From contig JAAWCS010000065.1 of NCBI GenBank assembly GCA_022793375.1, positions 27,589 to 91,588 on the forward strand: a stretch of 64,000 nucleotides of DNA. The letters are read 5' to 3'. Positions 58,818-64,000 of the stretch are shown piece after piece. This stretch comes from Lachnospiraceae bacterium. GTDB lineage: Bacteria > Bacillota > Clostridia > Lachnospirales > Lachnospiraceae. The first letter of the stretch is position 1. The number at the start of each line of letters is the position of its first letter. The notes below the pieces were generated by a model. The model did no database searches, was not told where the DNA came from, and saw only the letters and a list, made by a program, of their open reading frames with translations. A program made the position numbers and the translations under genes.

Positions 58818-59639
58818 ATGAAATTACAACAACTCTTGAGTTTTACGCGTAAAGCGGTAGACGATTATCAAATGATTTCCGAAGGCGATCGCATTGCCGT
58901 CGGCATTTCCGGCGGCAAAGATTCCCTGACCATGCTTTATGCCTTGCATGGGTTGATGCGTTTTTATCCCCGAAAATTTACGCTCCAGGCAATCACCGTC
59001 GATCTGGGGCTTGGCAACTTTGACCTGGCACAAATCCAGGCGCTTTGTGATAAATTGGACATTCCCTACAGCATTGTAAAGACGGATATTGGCCCCATCC
59101 TGTTTGATATCCGCAAGGAAGCCAGTCCCTGCTCCTTGTGTGCTAAGCTGCGTAAAGGTGCTTTTAATCAGGAAGCCGAACGTCTTGCCTGCAACAAGAT
59201 CGCTTATGCGCATCACAAGGACGACATCATTGAGACGATGCTTTTATCCCTGATTTATGAAGGGCGTTTCCATAGCTTCTCTCCTGTCACCTACTTAGAC
59301 CGTATGCAGATGACCGTCATCCGCCCTTTAATGTATGTCGATGAAGCCGATGTGATTGGTTTTGCGAACCGATACGAACTTCCGATTTGCAAGAATCCTT
59401 GTCCGGCGGACGGACAAACCCGCCGCGCCTATGCCAAAAACCTGGTGCGGCAGCTCAGCCTGGAGAACCCCGGCTCCCGGGAACGAATGTTTTCTGCCAT
59501 CGTAAACGGAAAAATCCCCGGCTGGCCGGAACGATCCGCTGAATCGCTGGAATACCGTACCCGCAAGCACACAAAAGGAATCAACCATCCGAATCCGGTA
59601 AACGAGGATGGTTCCTCCGCCCTTTACCGTTCTGTTTAA
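58818..59639 (+). CDS. TtcA-like tRNA 2-thiolation ATPase
   Basis: The 273-residue PP-loop protein has VGISGGKDSLTMLYAL near residue 30 (adenylation site). CSLCAKLRKGAF near 105 and CKNPCPADGQTRR near 195 supply cysteines for an iron-sulphur cluster, as in TtcA enzymes that make 2-thiocytidine in tRNA. AYAHHKDDIIETMLLSL is the conserved central motif. In Gram-positive bacteria the exact tRNA target of this subgroup is less certain. It lies 15 bases ahead of the recombinase gene. Confidence 0.9.
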   Translation: MKLQQLLSFTRKAVDDYQMISEGDRIAVGISGGKDSLTMLYALHGLMRFYPRKFTLQAITVDLGLGNFDLAQIQALCDKLDIPYSIVKTDIGPILFDIRKEASPCSLCAKLRKGAFNQEAERLACNKIAYAHHKDDIIETMLLSLIYEGRFHSFSPVTYLDRMQMTVIRPLMYVDEADVIGFANRYELPICKNPCPADGQTRRAYAKNLVRQLSLENPGSRERMFSAIVNGKIPGWPERSAESLEYRTRKHTKGINHPNPVNEDGSSALYRSV

Positions 59640-59654
59640 CAAAGGAGCCGCGCT

Positions 59655-60749
59655 ATGGCAGGAAATCATCCCTACTACGAACAAATAGATATCGAAAACA
59701 CGAAAAAACTGCGGGAATTGCTGCAGACACTTCCTTCGTTCAGCAAAGATTTTTTCCGGGGAATAGAGCCGGTGACGGCTTCCCGCACGCGGATTGCCTA
59801 CGCCTACGATTTGCGGGTTTTTTTTGAATTTCTGCTTGAGCGTAATCCGCAATTCGCCCAAAAAGGAATCAAGGGATTCTGTGTTGAAGACCTGGATCGG
59901 ATTACGCTGTCTGATTTGGAAGAATATGCCGAGTACCTGAAATACTATGACAAAGACAATATGGATCATGTGAACAGAGAACGGGGAGTCAAACGCAAAC
60001 TTTCTTCGCTCAAAAGCTTCTATAATTATTATTATCGCAAAGAAAATATTCAGACCAACCCGGCGGCGCTGCTTAACCTTCCCAAAATCCATGAAAAAGA
60101 AATTATCCGTCTTGAACCGGATGAAGTAGCCATGTTGCTGGATGCCGTAGAAAGCGGCGGTACGCTCAGCAAACGCCAGGCTGTATTTCATGAAAAAAAC
60201 AAGGTTCGCGATCTGGCGCTTTTAACGCTCCTTTTAGGTACGGGGATCCGGGTTTCCGAATGCGTCGGTCTCGATGTGACAGATGTGGACTTTAAGAACA
60301 GCGGAATACGCATCCACCGCAAAGGCGGCAAAGAAGTGGTTATCTATTTTGGAGAAGAGGTGGAAACTGCTCTCATATCCTACCTGGAACAGAGGAAACT
60401 AATCATTGCCGCAGACGGCAGCGAACAGGCCCTCTTCCTTTCCATGCAAAACAAGCGAATCAGCGTCCGTGCGGTGGAGAATCTTGTTAAAAAATATTCC
60501 CGCACCGTCACCACCCTGAAAAACATTACCCCGCATAAACTGCGCAGTACCTATGGCACCAGCCTTTACCGGGAAACCGGCGATATTTATCTTGTAGCCG
60601 ATGTGCTGGGCCATTCCGATGTCAATACGACCAAGAAACACTACGCGGCGCTTGACGATGACCGGCGGCGCTATGCACGGGACAAAGTGCGCCTGCGGGA
60701 AAATTTTTACGCACCCCCCAAAGAAAAAGACGATACGGACAGCATATAG
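59655..60749 (+). CDS. Tyrosine recombinase (XerC/D-like)
   Basis: The 364-residue integrase-type recombinase has an N-terminal SAM-like core-binding domain (TRIAYAYDLRVFFEFLL) and a complete catalytic domain. The set is Arg in LGTGIRVSECVGL, Lys in HRKGGKEV, His-x-x-Arg in ITPHKLRSTYGTSLY, then LGHSDVNTTKKHYA with the nucleophile Tyr. It is about 65 residues longer than XerC/XerD, mainly at the N-terminus, but lacks phage-integrase extensions. No flanking att repeats were seen. A chromosomal housekeeping role is more likely than a mobile-element one. Confidence 0.88.
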   Translation: MAGNHPYYEQIDIENTKKLRELLQTLPSFSKDFFRGIEPVTASRTRIAYAYDLRVFFEFLLERNPQFAQKGIKGFCVEDLDRITLSDLEEYAEYLKYYDKDNMDHVNRERGVKRKLSSLKSFYNYYYRKENIQTNPAALLNLPKIHEKEIIRLEPDEVAMLLDAVESGGTLSKRQAVFHEKNKVRDLALLTLLLGTGIRVSECVGLDVTDVDFKNSGIRIHRKGGKEVVIYFGEEVETALISYLEQRKLIIAADGSEQALFLSMQNKRISVRAVENLVKKYSRTVTTLKNITPHKLRSTYGTSLYRETGDIYLVADVLGHSDVNTTKKHYAALDDDRRRYARDKVRLRENFYAPPKEKDDTDSI

Positions 60750-60765
60750 AAGGAGTAGAAACGGC

Positions 60766-61542
60766 ATGGAAACGTTTCAGAATACAACACATGCAATAAA
60801 ACAAAAAGAAAATACCGCCTGCTTCTTACGTGGACTCAGGGCCGGCATTCCCATCGGTATGGGATATTTTGCCGTTTCTTTTACCCTGGGCATTACGGCC
60901 CGCAATGCGGGGCTTACGCCATGGCAGGCAATGGCCATGTCTATGGCGCTTCACGCCTCCGCCGGACAGTTTGCCGCGATTCATGTGATCGCGTCCTCCG
61001 CCGGTTTTCTGGAGATGGCCGTCACTTCGTTGATTGTAAATCTGCGCTATCTCTTGCTGTCCAGTTCCTTGTCTCAAAAGATTTCTCCCAAAATGAAGGG
61101 GTTTCATCGATTTTTTATGGCCTTTTATGTGACCGATGAAATTTTTGGTATTTCGGCGGCACAGCAGGGATATGTCAATCCTTTTTTTATGTACGGCGCC
61201 GCCTTGGTAGCCGCCCCTTCCTGGGAGATCGGCACTCTTTTGGGCGCCGGCATTGGCAATATCCTGCCTGTCTCCCTCGCCAATGCGATGAACGTCGCGT
61301 TGTATGGGATGTTCCTGGCCATTATTGTTCCGCCTGCTAAAAAAGACCGCTTTATTGCCGGCATTGTTATCCTTTCCATGGGAGCCAGCCTTCTCTTCTC
61401 CTGGGTCCCCGGAATTCGCAATATCTCGGACGGTTTTCGGATTATTATCTTAACCATACTGATTGCCGGGGCGGCGGCGATTCTGCGGCCGGTCCAAACC
61501 ACAGCCGCAGAGTCGGAAGAAACACAAACAGAGAATCGCTGA
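60766..61542 (+). CDS. azlC: AzlC family branched-chain amino acid exporter subunit
   Basis: The 258-residue membrane protein matches AzlC: GLRAGIPIGMGYFAVSFTLG, MHASAGQFAAIHV-type MALHASAGQFAAI, VNLRYLLLSSSLS and YVTDEIFGI. With the small AzlD protein it exports branched-chain amino acids in Bacillus. AGAAGGAG precedes ATG 60766; earlier in-frame codons lie in the recombinase gene. azlD starts 14 bases downstream. Confidence 0.93.
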   Translation: METFQNTTHAIKQKENTACFLRGLRAGIPIGMGYFAVSFTLGITARNAGLTPWQAMAMSMALHASAGQFAAIHVIASSAGFLEMAVTSLIVNLRYLLLSSSLSQKISPKMKGFHRFFMAFYVTDEIFGISAAQQGYVNPFFMYGAALVAAPSWEIGTLLGAGIGNILPVSLANAMNVALYGMFLAIIVPPAKKDRFIAGIVILSMGASLLFSWVPGIRNISDGFRIIILTILIAGAAAILRPVQTTAAESEETQTENR

Positions 61543-61555
61543 GAAAGGGAAAAAA

Positions 61556-61861
61556 ATGAACCATAACGTATATCTGTACATATTGACAGCCGCCTTGGCA
61601 GTATATTTGATCCGTCTTTTGCCATTGACTCTTATCCGAAAGGAAATAAGGAATCCGTTTATAAAATCGTTTCTGTACTATGTTCCTTATGTGACGCTGG
61701 CTGTTATGACATTCCCGGCCATCCTCTCGGCAACCGGCAGCACGGTTTCTGCCTGGGCCGGCTTCCTGGCCGGGGTTGTCATTGCTTATATTGACGGAAA
61801 TTTGTTTCGAGTCTCGCTGGGAGCCTGTGCGGCTGTTTTTCTGGTTGGTCTGTTTTTATAA
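61556..61861 (+). CDS. azlD: AzlD family branched-chain amino acid exporter subunit
   Basis: The 101-residue protein has about four membrane helices and AzlD marks: YLIRLLPLTLIRKEI, FIKSFLYYVPYVTLAVMTFPA and a C-terminal GACAAVFLVGLFL. It works with AzlC. GAAAGGGA precedes ATG 61556. Its stop faces the stop of hom 27 bases away. Confidence 0.93.
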   Translation: MNHNVYLYILTAALAVYLIRLLPLTLIRKEIRNPFIKSFLYYVPYVTLAVMTFPAILSATGSTVSAWAGFLAGVVIAYIDGNLFRVSLGACAAVFLVGLFL

Positions 61862-61888
61862 AACAATCGTAAAGGATAAAAACGCTCT

Positions 61889-63181
61889 CTACTCATAAAC
61901 CCGGATCAGGCTTGAAACCTCGCGGATCTGTTCCATCTGTAAGAACAAGTCCAACGCATGCCGAAAATCTGCTTCCCGCACCGTGTCGGTAATCAGTACC
62001 AGTTCCGCATAGGAGGCATTATCCGTGGGGTTCTGCACCAATTGTTTGATGCTGACTCCATGGCGTCCCATCACGCTGCTGATCGCCGCCAATACGCCCG
62101 GCTTATCCAGGACCTGCAGGCGAAGGAAATATCGCTGCAGCGTCTCCGACATCGATTTGACCGGCAGGTTTCGATAGCAGGTGCAGCTAATCCGGCCGGT
62201 GCACTGGAAATGGATATTGCGCATACAATCGATGATATCCCCCAGGCAGGCGCTTGCGGTCGGAAAACGTCCGGCTCCCCGTCCGTAAAACATGGCGTCA
62301 TCCACTGCATCCCCATGGACAAACACTGCGTTAAATACGTCGTCCACGGACGCTAAAGGATGATTCTTGGAAAGAAGCATTGGCTGGACACTGGCTTCAA
62401 TCCGCCCATCTGTCTCCCGCGCAATTGCCAGAAGCTTAATCACACAGCCGATTTCCTGCGCGTAATGGATGTCTGCCGCTGTGATTTTTGTGATGCCCTC
62501 GGTATGCACGTCGCGAAAGGCAACCGGGGAGTGAAAGGCAATCGATGCCAGGATCGCCAGTTTGCGTCCCGCATCGTATCCTTCGATATCCGCTGTCGGA
62601 TCTACTTCCGCATAGCCAAGTTCAGTCGCCATATGAAGGGCATCGGAAAACTCCATCCCCTCGGCGGCCATTTTCGTCAGTATATAATTGGTCGTTCCGT
62701 TGACAATCCCTACAACCTCCGTAATATGATTTCCGGCCAGACATTGTTTCAAAGGGCTGATGATCGGAATCCCGCCGGCGACCGAAGCTTCGAACAGCAA
62801 ATCCTTTCCCATCTCCTGCGCCAGATGCAGCAGCTCCCCGCCGTGCGTCGCCATCAAATCTTTATTGGCCGTAACAACATTTTTTCCGGCTTTCAATGCT
62901 TTTGTGATATAGGTACGTGCCGGTTCAATCCCGCCCATCACTTCTACAATCATATCAATGGATGCATCCTCTGCAATCTCTTCAAAACAATCGGTCAAAA
63001 GCGTATTGTCTACGCCTTCTCTGGGTTTTGCTATATTCCGGACCAGAATTTTGGCCACCTCAACCCGCAGGCCGGTCTTTGCTTCCAACTCGCCCTCCTG
63101 GCGTTTTAAAAGTTCATATACGCCAAATCCTACGGTCCCAAGCCCCAGGATTGCGATGCGAATGTTCCTTGCAGCTGTCAT
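61889..63181 (-). CDS. hom: Homoserine dehydrogenase with ACT domain
   Basis: The 430-residue enzyme reduces aspartate semialdehyde to homoserine. NAD(P) site IAILGLGTVGFGVYELL near residue 8; VEVMGGIEPARTYITKAL; VTANKDLMATHG; the catalytic-domain signature KLAILASIAFHSPV and LGYAEVDPTADIEG; and a C-terminal ACT domain (LDKPGVLAAISSVMGRHGVSIKQ) for threonine feedback. ATG 63181 is six bases after AGGAGG; ATG 63187 abuts it. Together with the threonine dehydratase, ilvE and azlCD in this window it points to full branched-chain amino acid handling. Confidence 0.96.
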   Translation of the reverse strand: MTAARNIRIAILGLGTVGFGVYELLKRQEGELEAKTGLRVEVAKILVRNIAKPREGVDNTLLTDCFEEIAEDASIDMIVEVMGGIEPARTYITKALKAGKNVVTANKDLMATHGGELLHLAQEMGKDLLFEASVAGGIPIISPLKQCLAGNHITEVVGIVNGTTNYILTKMAAEGMEFSDALHMATELGYAEVDPTADIEGYDAGRKLAILASIAFHSPVAFRDVHTEGITKITAADIHYAQEIGCVIKLLAIARETDGRIEASVQPMLLSKNHPLASVDDVFNAVFVHGDAVDDAMFYGRGAGRFPTASACLGDIIDCMRNIHFQCTGRISCTCYRNLPVKSMSETLQRYFLRLQVLDKPGVLAAISSVMGRHGVSIKQLVQNPTDNASYAELVLITDTVREADFRHALDLFLQMEQIREVSSLIRVYE

Positions 63182-63214
63182 ATTCATCCTCCTCTGTATA
63201 CTGACATTGCATTT

Positions 63215-63243
63215 ATTGTAAGCAAATTCGCAAAGCTTGTCAA
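63215..63243 (-). promoter_or_regulatory. Promoter for hom
   Basis: On the minus strand TTGACA (63243 to 63238), 17-base spacer, TACAAT (63220 to 63215), 34 bases ahead of the start at 63181. Confidence 0.8.
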
Positions 63244-63249
63244 GGGCGA

Positions 63250-63425
63250 CCTCTATCCCGCGCGCAACATCCCGCACGCAACAGACCTCCGTCCCACGCA
63301 CAACAAGGCAGATATCCATCCCGTGCCGGCAAGACAGACCTCACACAGCAGGCCGCTCTCTCGGAAAGCCCGGCTCCATCCCGTGCGCAACAAGACAGAC
63401 CTCCGTCCCGCACACGATACGACAA
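63250..63425. repeat. Degenerate tandem repeat region between hom and the yneA-like gene
   Basis: Imperfect copies of a 20-30-base unit resembling ATCCCGTGCGCAACAAGACA followed by GACCTCC recur about six times, near 63255, 63268, 63292, 63319, 63379 and 63406. Spacing is irregular and copies differ by several bases. No cas genes or equal spacers exist, so it is not a CRISPR. The rest of the 63182-63506 gap holds only the hom promoter. Confidence 0.6.
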
Positions 63426-63506
63426 GCAAAGGTACGCAAACAAAACCGGCTGTTTCTATCATTGCTTTTTCTATTGATACATTTCCTAACGCCGCGCTCT
63501 CTTCCT

Positions 63507-63809
63507 TTATTTATATTCCGTGGAATAATAAACGACTGTCAAATACTGGCCCGCGCGAATCTGGCTGCCGCTCAGGCCGTTAATCTGTCTTAATTCCTGG
63601 ATATAAGTCTCTCGGGAGCCGCTCTCTTCACAAAGGTAGCGCTCGGCTATCTCCCACAGCGTATCCCCTGGCTCTATACGGATGCTGGTATAGTATTTAT
63701 AACAGGTTTCCGGCGTATCTCTCCTCTCCATGGCATGCGCTAAAATACCGCCGGAAAAAGAAATCAGACAAATGAACAAAAGTAAGGCGATCGTAAACTG
63801 CTTTTTCAT
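63507..63809 (-). CDS. yneA: YneA-like LysM protein, SOS-induced cell-division inhibitor
   Basis: The 100-residue protein has an N-terminal membrane anchor (KKQFTIALLLFICLISFSGGILA) and one LysM peptidoglycan-binding domain near the C-terminus: IRIEPGDTLWEIAERYL and INGLSGSQIRAGQYLTV. Size and layout equal Bacillus YneA, which delays division after DNA damage. The start is ATG 63809 with GAGGAGGGGG upstream. The promoter region carries three LexA-like boxes, which supports the assignment strongly. Another small wall-binding LysM protein is the alternative. Confidence 0.85.
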   Translation of the reverse strand: MKKQFTIALLLFICLISFSGGILAHAMERRDTPETCYKYYTSIRIEPGDTLWEIAERYLCEESGSRETYIQELRQINGLSGSQIRAGQYLTVVYYSTEYK

Positions 63810-63821
63810 GTTCCCCCTCCT

Positions 63822-63835
63822 CGAACGTATGTTGC
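63822..63835. promoter_or_regulatory. LexA-like box A
   Basis: CGAACGTATGTTGC against the Gram-positive consensus CGAACNNNNGTTCG, two mismatches at the 3' end. It lies just upstream of the yneA ribosome site. Confidence 0.6.
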
Positions 63836-63848
63836 GAACGAATGTTCT
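63835..63848. promoter_or_regulatory. LexA-like box B
   Basis: CGAACGAATGTTCT, one mismatch to CGAACNNNNGTTCG. It lies downstream of the yneA -10 and shares one base with box A. Confidence 0.85.
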
Positions 63849-63858
63849 ATCCTCTGTC

Positions 63859-63887
63859 ATTATAATATCCGAACAAATGTTTGTCAA
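63859..63887 (-). promoter_or_regulatory. Consensus promoter for the yneA-like gene
   Basis: On the minus strand TTGACA (63887 to 63882), 17-base spacer, TATAAT (63864 to 63859). Both hexamers are perfect, so tight repression is expected to be needed. Confidence 0.9.
63870..63883. promoter_or_regulatory. LexA-like box C
   Basis: CGAACAAATGTTTG, one mismatch to CGAACNNNNGTTCG. It lies in the spacer and overlaps the -35 of the yneA promoter. Confidence 0.85.
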
Positions 63888-63906
63888 TGATTTTTTTTAA
63901 AAGGAA

Positions 63907-63920
63907 CGAACATTCGTTTG
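63907..63920. promoter_or_regulatory. LexA-like box D
   Basis: CGAACATTCGTTTG, one mismatch to CGAACNNNNGTTCG. It overlaps the -35 of a rightward promoter. Confidence 0.85.
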
Positions 63921-63946
63921 CTTTTTCCCAAAAGCTGTGCTACAAT
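63918..63946 (+). promoter_or_regulatory. Rightward promoter at the window edge
   Basis: TTGCTT (63918-63923), 17-base spacer, TACAAT (63941-63946). It diverges from the yneA promoter and is covered by LexA box D. In Bacillus and Clostridia the divergent neighbour of yneA is lexA, so lexA is the expected gene beyond the window. Confidence 0.65.
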
Positions 63947-63975
63947 AGATAATAATCCATCATGTTATTGCGGAC

Positions 63976-64000
63976 ATGGACAAAACCACGTTGACTCAGG
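63976..64000 (+). CDS. Possible first codons of the divergent gene (lexA candidate)
   Basis: ATG 63976 opens a frame MDKTTLTQ that runs off the window end, 30 bases after the rightward -10. No purine-rich ribosome site precedes it, and an ATG at 63962 stops after ten codons. Too little is visible to assign a family. Confidence 0.25.

Noticed and set aside
59655..60749. Integrase of a prophage or integrative element
   Set aside because: No att-like direct repeats, tRNA gene, excisionase or phage genes are nearby, and it is co-directional and close-spaced with a tRNA-modification gene and azlCD.
63240..63443. CRISPR-like array, or a Cys/Arg-rich repeat protein on the minus strand
   Set aside because: Repeat copies are imperfect and unevenly spaced, there are no cas genes, and the minus-strand frame has no start signal of its own and covers the hom promoter.

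Overview
The window looks like the chromosome of a low-to-mid GC Clostridia member, probably Lachnospiraceae-like. The evidence is the order yceD(DUF177)-rpmF-plsX-acpP-rnc-smc-ftsY, an rqcH/asnA pair, a TIGR03960-TIGR03936-RNase G unit, a glmS ribozyme ahead of glmS, a yneA-type SOS gene with Gram-positive LexA boxes, and TTGACA-N17-TATAAT promoters with strong AGGAGG ribosome sites. The taxonomic call is an inference. No rRNA, tRNA, CRISPR array, prophage or intact insertion sequence was seen.

Positions 1-13.6 kb hold the right part of a rightward cell-surface glycan cluster that is visibly AT-richer than what follows. It encodes family-2, family-4 and DUF5672-type glycosyltransferases, a CDP-glycerol-transferase-like protein fused to a seven-repeat propeller-like domain, a radical SAM protein with an N-terminal SPASM-like cysteine domain, a WbqC-like protein, a formyltransferase-GNAT fusion and a DegT aminotransferase. 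Six of these otherwise unrelated proteins end in the same small Rossmann-like domain (core pattern IAIYGxGxLGxxLxxEL, then YAIDK). This shared module is the best candidate in the window for an undescribed system. The cluster ends at a GC-rich hairpin at 13.62 kb.

Positions 13.7-20.6 kb carry a DUF1703-type ATPase/nuclease protein and a three-gene cyclic-di-GMP phosphorelay: hybrid kinase, REC-HD-GYP-GGDEF protein and HPt protein. From 20.6 to 44.9 kb lies mostly housekeeping: tmcAL, a PduL-type phosphotransacylase, the lipid/ribosome/SMC/FtsY block, threonine dehydratase, asnA, rqcH, polA, a MATE exporter, coaE, a WalJ-like hydrolase, an ACT protein with a UPF0210 protein, and ilvE.

Positions 45-55.2 kb carry a leftward ATP-grasp/esterase pair, a small alarmone synthetase, a TetR regulator, a decayed SMI1/KNR4 gene, pepT, the radical SAM/RNase G unit and a pentapeptide-repeat protein. 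From 55.2 to 58.8 kb there are structured intergenic sequences, glmS with its ribozyme, and a patch of gene remnants. The right end has a TtcA-like tRNA thiolase, a tyrosine recombinase, azlCD, homoserine dehydrogenase, and an SOS-controlled yneA-like gene facing a divergent promoter at the window edge.

Regulatory signals read directly from the sequence include about a dozen sigma-A-type promoters, four LexA-like boxes, several terminators or structured convergent junctions, a perfect 17-bp palindrome at 41.1 kb and a 19-bp triplication across the ilvE stop codon.
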